32,959 bases of DNA from an uncultured Lachnospiraceae bacterium (GTDB lineage Bacteria > Bacillota > Clostridia > Lachnospirales > Lachnospiraceae): contig CAMPAR010000018.1 in the NCBI GenBank assembly GCA_946632055.1, forward strand, positions 1-32,959, written 5' to 3'. The notes below the pieces were generated by a model that did no database searches, was not told where the DNA came from, and saw only the letters and a program-made list of their open reading frames with translations. Of the stretch, positions 1 to 8,145 are shown piece by piece. Each line of letters opens with the position of its first letter. Within the stretch, counting starts at the first letter, position 1. The translations under genes and the position numbers were made by a program.

Positions 1-503
1 TCCCGATCGAGCCGGACGAAACCGGCGCCTCGCTGTTTGACAAGCTTTCGCTCCTCGGCGGGCCGCTGCTTTTATCCGTCCTTGACGAGGCGGAAAAGGG
101 AAATCTTCATCCGGTAAAGCAGGGCGAATCCCCGACCGCCTACGCGCGGATGCTCGATAAGGAGATGGGGCTTCTTGATTTTACGCAGGACGCCGAAGTT
201 CTCGAGCGCTGGATCCGCGGCCTGAATTCCTGGCCGGGGACCTACACTTATCTGAACGGAAAGCTGCTGAAAATCTGGAAGGCAGAGGTTCTGCCGCTTC
301 CGGAAGGAAAAGACGGGGCGGAACCCGGAACGGTGATCGCCTGCGATAAAAAGTCCTTTACGATTGCCTGCGGGCGCGGCGCGCTCCGGATTCTCGAGCT
401 GCAGCCCTCCGGAAAGCCGAAGATGGCAGCGGATGCCTTCCTTCGCGGCAATCATATCGAATGCGGCATGAAATTTGAAGCACCGAAGAAGGAGAGCCTC
501 TGA
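1..503 (+). CDS. fmt: Methionyl-tRNA formyltransferase, C-terminal part (5' end outside window)
   Basis: This is the C-terminal end of the enzyme that formylates initiator Met-tRNA using 10-formyl-tetrahydrofolate. The frame is open from base 3 to a TGA at 501-503, about 166 codons, with no start in the window. The visible part begins at the end of the formyl-transfer domain (ETGASLFDKLSLLGGPLL) and runs through the PTAYARMLDKEMG segment, typical of Fmt. The C-terminal OB-like domain that grips the tRNA follows (WPGTYTYLNGKLLKIWKA). The stop overlaps the rsmB start (TGATG), so the two are probably translationally coupled. The fmt-rsmB-rlmN order is common in Clostridia and supports the call. 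Nothing about its promoter can be said from this window. Confidence 0.93.
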   Translation, partial: PIEPDETGASLFDKLSLLGGPLLLSVLDEAEKGNLHPVKQGESPTAYARMLDKEMGLLDFTQDAEVLERWIRGLNSWPGTYTYLNGKLLKIWKAEVLPLPEGKDGAEPGTVIACDKKSFTIACGRGALRILELQPSGKPKMAADAFLRGNHIECGMKFEAPKKESL

Positions 504-1900
504 TGCCTGCGGATCTGCCGCGGGATGCCGCGCTCCGGATGCTTCGCCGGGTCTTTTCGGAAGAGGTCTTTCTGCAGGAAATCATCGCGGAGGAGACGAA
601 AGCGCTTTCCGAAAGAGACCGGGCCTTTTCGCGCCTCCTTTCCTACGGAGTTCTCGAGAAAAGAGCGGCGCTTGACGAAGTGATTTCCCGCTTTTCCAGC
701 ACGCCTCCCGGGAGGATGAAGCCGAAGATCCGGCTGGTACTCGAGATCGCGTCCTATGAAATCCTGGTGCTTGAGAAGGCACCCTACGCTTCTGTGAATG
801 AAGCCGTGAATCTTGCGAAACGGACCGGCTTCAGGGCGCTGTCCGGCTTTGTGAACGGCGTGCTTCGCTCTGTCGCGCGTTCCGGGAAAGAGGTCTATGA
901 GGCGCTCGATCCCTGGACGAAGGCCGGAATCCCGCCCTTCCTGAAAGAAAGCCTGACTGCCTGGTACGGGGAAGCGCGCGCGCTGTCGATCGTGCAGGCG
1001 ATGACAGAAGAAAGAAAAGCCGAGGTGATCCGGCGGAATACCTTTCTCATAGAAGAAGCACCTTTCCTGAAATCACTGGAGGAAGAAGGCTTCAGCGTCG
1101 AAAAAACGGGCCTTACGCCGGATACTTATGCGATCGGCGGGGAAAAACCCGCTTTCCTCAGTAAAAGCTTCGAAAAGGGCCTTTTTTACATCCAAAACCT
1201 TAGCTCCTGTATGGCGGGCGAGGCGGTCCGGGACCGGATCATCGCTGCTGCCGCGAGGGAGACTGCATTCCGGGTTCTCGATGTGTCGGCTTCTCCCGGC
1301 GGAAAGCTGTTCCACGCGGCGGATCTCTATCTTGCGGCGGCGAAGGAGCCTTCGCTGTTTGAAGCCATTGCCTGCGACCTGACGGCGGCGCGTACGGACC
1401 TCATCCGGGAGAATCTTCGAAGAATGCCCTTCCCCGGGATCCGCGTTCTCGAAAAGGACGCCTCGGTTTTTGAGCCATCCTTTGAGAACGCCTTCGACCT
1501 CGTGATCGCAGATCTTCCCTGCTCCGGCCTCGGGACGCTTTCGAAGAATCCCGAGCTTCGCTACCGCACGGACGCCATGAGCCTTCGCGAAATCGAAGCC
1601 CTGCAGAGTAAAATTCTCGACAATGTGCAGCGCTATGTGAAGCCGGGCGGAACGCTCCAGTACTCGACCTGCACGCTGAATCCTGCGGAAAACGCCCTGC
1701 AGACGGAGCGCTTTACAGAGCGTCATCCGGAGTTCCGGCCGGTGTCCTTCGAACAGAATCTGCCGGATTTACTGAAAAAAGAGAGCGCCGGGTCCGGACG
1801 GCTTCAGATCCTTCCGGATACTTTCCCGGGCGACGGCTTTTTTATCGCCCGCTTTCAGAAAGCGGACGCTGCCGGGAGGGAAACTGAGGAAATTCAATGA
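503..1900 (+). CDS. rsmB: 16S rRNA (cytosine-967-C5)-methyltransferase RsmB
   Basis: RsmB methylates C967 of 16S rRNA with S-adenosylmethionine. The 465-residue protein has a NusB-like RNA-binding N-terminal domain (about residues 1-140) and a Rossmann methyltransferase domain from about residue 220. Visible motifs are the SAM-binding LDVSASPGGK (usually LDxCAAPGGK), motif IV DLPCSGLG with Cys340, and motif VI YSTCTLNPAEN with Cys390, the expected nucleophile in RNA m5C methyltransferases. Both cysteines are present, so it should be active. The motif I change (SAS for CAA) is mild. The ATG at 503 shares a base with the fmt stop, and the gene overlaps rlmN by 4 nt (ATGA). The length matches the family. 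Confidence 0.94.
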   Translation: MPADLPRDAALRMLRRVFSEEVFLQEIIAEETKALSERDRAFSRLLSYGVLEKRAALDEVISRFSSTPPGRMKPKIRLVLEIASYEILVLEKAPYASVNEAVNLAKRTGFRALSGFVNGVLRSVARSGKEVYEALDPWTKAGIPPFLKESLTAWYGEARALSIVQAMTEERKAEVIRRNTFLIEEAPFLKSLEEEGFSVEKTGLTPDTYAIGGEKPAFLSKSFEKGLFYIQNLSSCMAGEAVRDRIIAAAARETAFRVLDVSASPGGKLFHAADLYLAAAKEPSLFEAIACDLTAARTDLIRENLRRMPFPGIRVLEKDASVFEPSFENAFDLVIADLPCSGLGTLSKNPELRYRTDAMSLREIEALQSKILDNVQRYVKPGGTLQYSTCTLNPAENALQTERFTERHPEFRPVSFEQNLPDLLKKESAGSGRLQILPDTFPGDGFFIARFQKADAAGRETEEIQ

Positions 1901-2928
1901 AAGATATCAGGGAACTTTATCTGGAAGAACTGAAGCAGGAAATCGCCGCGCTTGGGGAGAAAGCCTTCCGGGCAGAGCAGATTTTTTCCTGGCTGCACGA
2001 AAAGGGTGCGGCTTCCTTTGATGAAATGACGAATCTTTCCCTCGCGCTTCGGGAAAAGCTTGCCGGGCAGTTTGAAATCGGTTCGGTGCGGGTCCGGACC
2101 GTGCAGGAGAGCGCGCTTGACGGCACGAGGAAGTATCTTCTGGAGCTTTCCGACGGCAATCTGATCGAATCCGTCCTGATGCGCTACCATTACGGGTGCT
2201 CGGTCTGCGTCTCCACGCAGGTCGGCTGCCGGATGGGCTGCGCCTTCTGCGCCTCTACCGTGGAGGGGATGGTGCGGAATCTGTCGGCCTCGGAAATCCT
2301 CGGGGAAATCTACGAAATCGAGCGGGATCTCGGTGAAAAAGTTACGCACTGCGTTCTGATGGGCTCGGGCGAGCCGATGGACAACTATGACGAGGTGGTG
2401 CGATTTCTGCGGCTTCTCGGGGCGCAGAAGGGGCATCACATGAGCATGCGGAATATCACCGTATCGACCTGCGGACTTCCGGACGGAATCCGTCGTTTTT
2501 CGCAGGAAAACCTGCCGGTCACGCTTGCGCTTTCCCTGCATGCGGCGGACGACGAGACCCGAAAAAAACTGATGCCGGTCGCGAAGCGTTATCCGCTGTC
2601 CGAAGTGCTCCGCGCCTGCGATGCGTACTTTGAAAGAACCGGACGCAGGGTGAGCTATGAATACGCGGTCGTCGGCGGCGTGAACGACAATGAGGCGGAA
2701 GCGCTGAAGCTTGCGGCGCTTCTTAAGGGGAAAAACGCCCACGTCAATCTGATCCCGGTCAATCCCGTGACGGAGCGGCACTTTACGCGGCCGGACAGGA
2801 CCGAGATCGAGGCCTTTCAAAAAATACTTGTCAAACACGGAATAAATGCTACAATTAGGAGAGAGCTCGGCTCGGATATCGATGGCGCCTGCGGACAGCT
2901 CCGGAGGAAGTACATCAGAGAAGAATAG
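1897..2928 (+). CDS. rlmN: Dual-specificity 23S rRNA/tRNA adenine-C2 methyltransferase RlmN (radical SAM)
   Basis: RlmN methylates C2 of A2503 in 23S rRNA, and of A37 in some tRNAs in the family. The 343-residue protein carries the radical-SAM CX3CX2C motif as Cys111, Cys115 and Cys118 (CRMGCAFC). It also has the conserved Cys104 just before it and Cys332 in DIDGACGQLR, the residue methylated during catalysis in E. coli RlmN. The GSGEPMDNYD segment and LSLHAADD are typical. Its ATG overlaps the rsmB stop by 4 nt. The last 35 codons contain an AT-rich stretch with unusual codons (ATA, ACA, AGG, AGA) that coincides with a promoter for the next gene, described separately. Confidence 0.96.
   Translation: MKDIRELYLEELKQEIAALGEKAFRAEQIFSWLHEKGAASFDEMTNLSLALREKLAGQFEIGSVRVRTVQESALDGTRKYLLELSDGNLIESVLMRYHYGCSVCVSTQVGCRMGCAFCASTVEGMVRNLSASEILGEIYEIERDLGEKVTHCVLMGSGEPMDNYDEVVRFLRLLGAQKGHHMSMRNITVSTCGLPDGIRRFSQENLPVTLALSLHAADDETRKKLMPVAKRYPLSEVLRACDAYFERTGRRVSYEYAVVGGVNDNEAEALKLAALLKGKNAHVNLIPVNPVTERHFTRPDRTEIEAFQKILVKHGINATIRRELGSDIDGACGQLRRKYIREE
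2828..2855 (+). promoter_or_regulatory. Sigma-A-type promoter inside the 3' end of rlmN, probably for stp-pknB
   Basis: A -35 box TTGTCA (2828-2833) is followed after 16 nt by TACAAT (2850-2855), preceded by TG one base upstream (TGCTACAAT), which is an extended -10. The expected start is near 2862, giving a leader of about 85 nt that contains the strong AGGAAAGGAGG ribosome site (2930-2940) of the phosphatase gene. The region lies in coding sequence, is AT-rich against a GC-rich background and uses otherwise uncommon codons. The assignment is by consensus only. Confidence 0.6.
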
Positions 2929-2946
2929 GAGGAAAGGAGGAGCCTT

Positions 2947-3690
2947 GTGAATATTTACGGTAAAACGGACAAAGGAATCATGCGTAAGAACAACGAAGAC
3001 TCCTTTTTCCTGACATCCGGTCCCGCCGGCGTATTCGACGCCTTCATGGTGGTCTGCGACGGCATGGGCGGACATAAGCTCGGGGAGGTTGCGAGCTCGA
3101 CGGCGGTCCACGCGATGGTGGATTCCATCGAGCAGGAGCCCGACATGAATGCGGCCTATGTGATGGAGCAGGCGGTTTCGATCGCGAATCTCGAGGTTCG
3201 GAAGGCCTCGGAGGAGCACCGGAGCTTCGGCATGGGTACGACGCTCGTTGCCTGCGGCATCCAGGGACAGACGGCGTATGTGGCAAACGTCGGCGATTCC
3301 CGGCTGTATCTTTTAAATCGGAATGATCCGTCGATCCTCCAGGTGACGCATGACCACTCCTATGTGGAGGAGCAGGTTTCGCGCGGTCTTCTGACCCGGG
3401 GATCCGAAGAATATAACCGTCAGAAAAACGTCATTACGAGAGCCGTCGGCGTCTACAGCGAGGTTGAGGCCGATCAGTTTGAAATTGATCTGCAGCCCGG
3501 CGACTATCTGCTTCTGTGCAGCGACGGTCTGACCAACATGGTCAGTGATGAAGAAATCAAGACAATTGTCCTCGACGAAAGCCGCTCGGTAGAGGAGCGC
3601 GTCGGGGCGCTGATTGACGCCGCGAATGAGTACGGCGGACGGGACAATATAACCGCTGTCCTGTATGATACAAAAGAGGTATTTGAATGA
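2947..3690 (+). CDS. stp: PP2C-family serine/threonine phosphatase (Stp/PrpC)
   Basis: This is a Mg/Mn-dependent PP2C phosphatase that reverses phosphorylation by the PASTA kinase encoded next to it. The 247 residues match the stand-alone bacterial family. Motifs in order are NNEDSF near the N-terminus, VVCDGMGGHKLG (metal-binding Asp), VGDSRLYL, THDHSYVEE, LLLCSDGLTN and GGRDNITAVL (metal-binding Asp). The start is GTG at 2947. It was chosen because AGGAAAGGAGG lies 6 nt upstream and the family begins just before the MxTDKGxxRxxNED region. The gene overlaps pknB by 4 nt (ATGA), so phosphatase and kinase are made together. It has no membrane segment and is cytoplasmic. The symbol prpC is used in Bacillus for the same gene. 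Confidence 0.95.
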   Translation: MNIYGKTDKGIMRKNNEDSFFLTSGPAGVFDAFMVVCDGMGGHKLGEVASSTAVHAMVDSIEQEPDMNAAYVMEQAVSIANLEVRKASEEHRSFGMGTTLVACGIQGQTAYVANVGDSRLYLLNRNDPSILQVTHDHSYVEEQVSRGLLTRGSEEYNRQKNVITRAVGVYSEVEADQFEIDLQPGDYLLLCSDGLTNMVSDEEIKTIVLDESRSVEERVGALIDAANEYGGRDNITAVLYDTKEVFE

Positions 3691-6611
3691 TCAAGAACGG
3701 AACGGTGTTTGCCGGACGGTATGAAATAATTGAGCGGATCGGCTCGGGCGGAATGGCAGACGTCTACAAGGCCCATGACTCGCGGCTGAAGCGGGATGTG
3801 GCGATCAAGGTGCTGAAGGCTTCCCTTGCGGAGGACGCGGATTTCGTGGAAAAATTCCGCACGGAAGGAGAGGCGGCGGCGAGCCTGACGAACGCGAACG
3901 TCGTCAGCGTCTACGACGTCGGCAACGTCGGATCGACCTATTACATCGTCATGGAGCTCATTGACGGAATCACGCTGAAGGACTATATCCGCCGGAAAGG
4001 CATGCTTTCCTCCCGGGAAACGATGGCGATCACCGCACAGGTGGCGGTCGGTCTCCGGGCGGCTCACGCGCGTCATATCGTTCACCGCGATATCAAGCCG
4101 CAGAACATCATTCTGTCCCGGGACGGCAAGGTCAAGGTGACGGATTTCGGCATCGCGCGCGGCGTGACGGACGAAACGCGTCACGGACAGAAGGCCGAGC
4201 TCGGCTCCGTCCACTATATCGCGCCGGAGCAGGCAAAGGGCCAGCCCTGCGATGAACGGAGTGACATCTATTCGCTCGGCATCGTGATGTACGAGATGAT
4301 TACGGGACGCGTGCCCTTTGACAAGGATACTCAGGTCGCGGTGGCGCTGGCGCACATGAATGAAACCATGATTCCGCCTTCGGAGATCAATCCGGACTGC
4401 CCGGTGGCGCTGGAGCAGATCATTTTCCGCGCGACGCAGAAATCCAAGGAGCGCCGCTATCATAACTGCACGGAGCTTCTGCAGGACCTGAAGATTGCCG
4501 TGAATAACCCCTCCTTCAATTTCGAGAAGCAGGAGCAGGAAAGCGTGCTTCGGTCGACGACCCAGGTGTTTACAGGAACGAGCCAGGCTGCCGGCATGTC
4601 TCAGGAGCGCGTAAAACGCCCGGCCCGGCCTGCCTTCCAGCCGAATGTTCCCGCGGTTTCCGGAGCGGAAGAGGACGATGACGGGATGGAGGACGACAGC
4701 ACGGTCGTCGCCGCGGAGAGCGGCACGGTGCGCCGTCAGGCCATGACGATTATCGACAGCGAGGAGGAGAAGCCGCAGCGCGGCGGCATCCGCGAGCGCC
4801 GCTCGTCTGGCCCGGTCATTGACTTTACGGAGCTCAGCCCCGACACTGCGGAATACGAGGTGCCGGAGGAGAGCGGGGATGAGGAAGCCGGAAGCGATCT
4901 CTTTGCGGAGGACGCGAAGGAAGACGAAAAGACCCTGATGGACCGGATCGTTTTGATCGCCGGCATCGTGATCGGGGCCATCATCATCTGCCTTCTGATC
5001 TATATTTTCGTCACCCTCTCGGGATGCAATCAGAGTACGATCGCCCGTCCGGATGCTTCTACCGGGGCTTCGGCAGAGGTCGGACAGAAGGAAACGGCGG
5101 AAGAAACGACGGAAGAAATCGTCGAACTCAGCACGAAGGAGTCGGATTCCTTCGACCCCGATACGGACGCGGTCGTTCCGAACGTGCTCGGACTGTATTT
5201 TGAGGAAGCCATGAAGGCGCTGCAGGACGCGGGCCTTGAGGGCAAGATCGGTTCGGAATTCGGCTATTCCGATGAGTATCCGGAGCTTTATATCATGAAG
5301 CAGAGCTATCCGGAAGGCACGATTGTCGAGAAGGGCAGCACGATTGTCATCATGATGTCCCAGGGCTCGGATAAATTCGAAATCCGGGAGAACTTTGCCG
5401 GCGGCACGCTGACCGCCTTCAAGAATGAAGCCGTCAACTTCCCGGACGTCAATTTCGTCTATGAAAGCAGCTACAGCGATACGGTTCCCGCGAACCATAT
5501 CATTTCGATTACGCCCGCGAGCGGCTTCGCCCAGCCCGGAGATACCGTCACGGTAGTGTACAGCCTCGGCGCCGAGTATGTCGAGGTGCCGAACCTCGTC
5601 GGCAGCTATAAGAGCGAGGTTGCGACCAAGCTGATGTACAGCGCGCTGACCGCCGGAACCATGACGGAGGCCAATAACGATGACGTGCCGGAAGGCCTGG
5701 TCATTTCCCAGAACCCCGGACCCGGAAGCCGCGTGAAAAACGGCTCCACAGTCGATGTGATCATTTCGCTCGGGCCGAAGATGGAGCAGGTGCCGGATGT
5801 CCTCGGAAAGAATGTGGAAGAGGCAAAGGCGCTTCTCACGAACGCCGGATTTACCGTGGAGACGGCTGATGAAATCAGCTCCGAAGCGGAAGAAGGAACG
5901 GTTCTTTCCCAGAGTGTGGCCGGCGGAGAGTATGCGCCGCTGAATCAGCCGATCACGCTGGTTGTGGCGAAGGCCGAAAGCCTGATGCCGGACCTCACGC
6001 TCGGTTCTCTGGAGGATGCGAAGGCCGCGGCGGCGTCGCTCGGCTTTACGATCGGAAAGACGGATACGGAAGCGACGAACGATGAATCGAAGGCCCTGTT
6101 CGTCAAGTCGCAGTCTGTGGCGGCCGGTACGGTGATTTCGGCAGACGAGCCGCCGGTAGTGGATCTCGTGTACTATGTGTATGAGGAAGCCGCGAGCAGT
6201 TCGTCGGAAACGGAGACCTCGCCTTCTGAATCGGAGTCGAGCTCTGAGACGGAGACTTCTTCATCCTCGGAAAGCTCTTCAGAGACTTCATCTGAAGCAA
6301 TCATGCAAACGGTGCCTGATCTCGTAAATTCGAAGGTTGCAGAAGCTAAAAAAGCGTTAGAAGATTTGGGATATATTGTGAATGTCGGAGAGGCAATAGA
6401 GACAGATGATTCCGGCAGTAATGAGAATGTGGCTTCAATCAGTCCCTCGGCTGGAAGCCAGCTGAAAGTTGGTGAGACTGTAACGATCATTCCGTATAAG
6501 TATGTTCCTCCCACTCCTGCAGAAGGTGGAGGCGAAGCTCCTGCAGAAGGTGGAGGCGAGGCTCCTGCAGAAGGCGGCGGTGAGGCTCCTGCGGAAGGCG
6601 GCGGCGCATGA
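3687..6611 (+). CDS. pknB: PASTA-domain serine/threonine protein kinase (PknB/PrkC)
   Basis: This is a membrane Hanks-type kinase that senses muropeptides or lipid II and controls growth and wall synthesis. The 974 residues are long for the family. The kinase domain spans about 10-270, with Gly-rich GSGGMADVY (19-27), Lys41, catalytic Asp135 in HRDIKPQN, Asp153 of DFG, and APEQ. An acidic juxtamembrane region precedes one membrane helix (about 421-444). Outside are about six PASTA units with conserved prolines near 498, 635, 703, 768 and 877, plus one atypical unit around 565-630. A Ser/Glu/Thr-rich linker (about 834-873) separates the last PASTA from the rest, and the protein ends in four APAEGGGE repeats. 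The DNA for the last PASTA (about 6300-6520) is AT-richer with different codons. rsgA follows with a 4-nt overlap. Confidence 0.95.
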   Translation: MIKNGTVFAGRYEIIERIGSGGMADVYKAHDSRLKRDVAIKVLKASLAEDADFVEKFRTEGEAAASLTNANVVSVYDVGNVGSTYYIVMELIDGITLKDYIRRKGMLSSRETMAITAQVAVGLRAAHARHIVHRDIKPQNIILSRDGKVKVTDFGIARGVTDETRHGQKAELGSVHYIAPEQAKGQPCDERSDIYSLGIVMYEMITGRVPFDKDTQVAVALAHMNETMIPPSEINPDCPVALEQIIFRATQKSKERRYHNCTELLQDLKIAVNNPSFNFEKQEQESVLRSTTQVFTGTSQAAGMSQERVKRPARPAFQPNVPAVSGAEEDDDGMEDDSTVVAAESGTVRRQAMTIIDSEEEKPQRGGIRERRSSGPVIDFTELSPDTAEYEVPEESGDEEAGSDLFAEDAKEDEKTLMDRIVLIAGIVIGAIIICLLIYIFVTLSGCNQSTIARPDASTGASAEVGQKETAEETTEEIVELSTKESDSFDPDTDAVVPNVLGLYFEEAMKALQDAGLEGKIGSEFGYSDEYPELYIMKQSYPEGTIVEKGSTIVIMMSQGSDKFEIRENFAGGTLTAFKNEAVNFPDVNFVYESSYSDTVPANHIISITPASGFAQPGDTVTVVYSLGAEYVEVPNLVGSYKSEVATKLMYSALTAGTMTEANNDDVPEGLVISQNPGPGSRVKNGSTVDVIISLGPKMEQVPDVLGKNVEEAKALLTNAGFTVETADEISSEAEEGTVLSQSVAGGEYAPLNQPITLVVAKAESLMPDLTLGSLEDAKAAAASLGFTIGKTDTEATNDESKALFVKSQSVAAGTVISADEPPVVDLVYYVYEEAASSSSETETSPSESESSSETETSSSSESSSETSSEAIMQTVPDLVNSKVAEAKKALEDLGYIVNVGEAIETDDSGSNENVASISPSAGSQLKVGETVTIIPYKYVPPTPAEGGGEAPAEGGGEAPAEGGGEAPAEGGGA
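6513..6608 (+). repeat. Four tandem 24-bp units encoding the PknB C-terminal APAEGGGE tail
   Basis: Four in-frame 24-bp units occupy 6513-6536, 6537-6560, 6561-6584 and 6585-6608, ending at the last codon before the TGA. Each encodes (T/A)PAEGGGE, the last ending in A. Units 1-2 use GGT GGA GGC for the glycines, while units 3-4 use mainly GGC, so composition shifts back to the genome norm within the array. The copy number may vary between strains by slippage. Confidence 0.9.
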
Positions 6612-7492
6612 CCGGGCGGATTATCCGCGGGGTCGGCGGATTCTATTATGTGCACGACGGTGAGAAGATCTATCAGTGCCGCGCCAAGGGAATATTCCGC
6701 AAAAATCATGAGAAACCATTTGTCGGAGACCGTGTTGAATTCAGCACGGTCTTTGACTCTGAAATCGAAAACGCCGGAAATATCGACCGGATTCTTCCGA
6801 GGAGCAGCGAGCTGAAGCGTCCGGCCCTCGCGAATGTCGACCGGATTTTCCTGATGTTTTCCGTGAAATCTCCTGCGCCGAATTACGACATGCTGAACCG
6901 CTACCTCTGCCTCGTGCATGATACGGAGATCCCGGTGTGCCTCATCGTCAACAAGGCGGATCTCGCGGACGAAGAGGAAATCGACGCGGTCCGAAAGGCC
7001 TTTGAAGGCAGCGGCTATCCGGTCTATCCGGTCTCGGTCGCCGGGAATCTGGGAATTGATCTTCTGAGGGAAGAGATGCAGGGGCGTTTTTCCTGCCTCG
7101 CCGGCCCGTCCGGCGTCGGAAAATCCTCGCTGATGAATCTGCTTCTCGGGGAAAGCCGCATGGAAACAGGCGGCCTTTCGAAGAAAATCGACCGGGGAAA
7201 AAATACGACCCGGCACTCGGAAGTCTTTTATCTCGGGGAGGGCAGTTTCTTATGCGATACGCCGGGCTTCACCTCGGTGGACGTCGGATGGATCGACGAG
7301 GAGGAGCTGGATCTCTATTTCAATGAATTCGTTCCCCTGATTCCCTCCTGCCGCTATCTTCGTTCCTGCCGGCACATCCATGAGAAGGAATGCGCCGTCA
7401 AGCAGGCGGTGAAGTCGGGAACGATCTCGAAAACCCGCTACGAAAGCTACCTCCGGATTTACGAGGAGCTTTCCATGATAAGGAGATACTGA
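6608..7492 (+). CDS. rsgA: Small ribosomal subunit biogenesis GTPase RsgA
   Basis: RsgA is a circularly permuted GTPase that checks late 30S subunit maturation. The 294 residues show an N-terminal OB fold (VGGFYYVHDGEKIYQCRAKG), then G4 NKAD before G1 GPSGVGKS (166-173), G2 region TTRHSE, and G3 DTPGF, the permuted order that defines the family. The C-terminal zinc site is Cys248, Cys254, His256 and Cys262. The ATG overlaps the pknB stop by 4 nt. In Bacillus subtilis the orthologue (CpgA) is reported to be a PrkC substrate, so linkage with the kinase may be functional as well as positional. The gene shares its stop with the rpe start (TGATG). Confidence 0.95.
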   Translation: MTGRIIRGVGGFYYVHDGEKIYQCRAKGIFRKNHEKPFVGDRVEFSTVFDSEIENAGNIDRILPRSSELKRPALANVDRIFLMFSVKSPAPNYDMLNRYLCLVHDTEIPVCLIVNKADLADEEEIDAVRKAFEGSGYPVYPVSVAGNLGIDLLREEMQGRFSCLAGPSGVGKSSLMNLLLGESRMETGGLSKKIDRGKNTTRHSEVFYLGEGSFLCDTPGFTSVDVGWIDEEELDLYFNEFVPLIPSCRYLRSCRHIHEKECAVKQAVKSGTISKTRYESYLRIYEELSMIRRY

Positions 7493-8145
7493 TGGAAAAA
7501 GCACTGATTTCACCGTCCATTCTGGCGGCGGATTTTCTGAATCTCGGAAGAGACATTGCGGCGCTGAACCGCTCGGACTGCGACTGGATTCATGTGGATG
7601 TTATGGACGGACATTTTGTGCCCGAAGTGTCGTTCGGGCAGCCGGTGATCCGCGCAATTAAGAAAATCGCCGAAAAGCCGCTGGACGTGCACCTGATGAT
7701 CGAGAACCCGCTTCCCGCGATCGAGTCCTTCGTGAAGGCCGGCGCGGACCGCCTGACTTTTCATCTGGAGGCGGCGGAGGACCCGCTGGCCGTGATCCGG
7801 AAGATTCACAACTGCGGTCTTCCCGCGGCCATGGCGATCAAGCCGGGAACGCCGGTGGAGGAAGTCGAGCCCTTCCTTTCCGAGCTTGACATGGTGCTCA
7901 TCATGACGGTGGAGCCGGGATTCGGCGGACAGCCGATTCTGCCGGAGACGATTGATAAAATCCGGCGGCTCTCCGCGAAAATCCGGGAAGAGGGAAGAAA
8001 TGTGCTGATTGAAGCGGACGGCGGCATCAAATTTGACAACGCAGGCCTCCTCCGGGAAGCGGGGCTGGATGTTTTCGTCAGCGGCTCCTGCCTGTTCCGG
8101 GGAAATCCTGAAGAAAATATTACGGAATTTATAAAAAGATTATGA
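7492..8145 (+). CDS. rpe: Ribulose-phosphate 3-epimerase
   Basis: Rpe interconverts ribulose 5-phosphate and xylulose 5-phosphate in the pentose phosphate pathway, a metal-dependent TIM barrel in the cytoplasm. From the ATG at 7492 the protein has 217 residues, the usual length. It begins with the typical SPSILAADFLNLG and contains HVDVMDGHFVP, HLMIENP, VEPGFGGQ and the phosphate-binding EADGGIK near the end. A longer in-frame reading from 7390 overlaps rsgA and lacks family sequence. AAGGAGA at 7480-7486 supports 7492. In many Firmicutes a thiamine pyrophosphokinase gene follows rsgA-rpe, but here a lipoprotein gene follows with a 4-nt overlap. Confidence 0.96.
   Translation: MEKALISPSILAADFLNLGRDIAALNRSDCDWIHVDVMDGHFVPEVSFGQPVIRAIKKIAEKPLDVHLMIENPLPAIESFVKAGADRLTFHLEAAEDPLAVIRKIHNCGLPAAMAIKPGTPVEEVEPFLSELDMVLIMTVEPGFGGQPILPETIDKIRRLSAKIREEGRNVLIEADGGIKFDNAGLLREAGLDVFVSGSCLFRGNPEENITEFIKRL

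Noticed and set aside
3504-5498. Very long open frame on the minus strand opposite pknB (664 codons)
   Set aside because: It lies antisense to a gene with clear kinase and PASTA motifs, has no recognisable family sequence and is rich in Arg, His and Asp as expected from the reverse of GC-biased codons.
6513-6608. Tandem repeats considered as a CRISPR array
   Set aside because: Units are contiguous, in frame and coding, with no spacers.
7390-7491. Longer N-terminal extension of rpe
   Set aside because: It lies inside rsgA and lacks family sequence. The ATG at 7492 has a ribosome site and the standard N-terminus.
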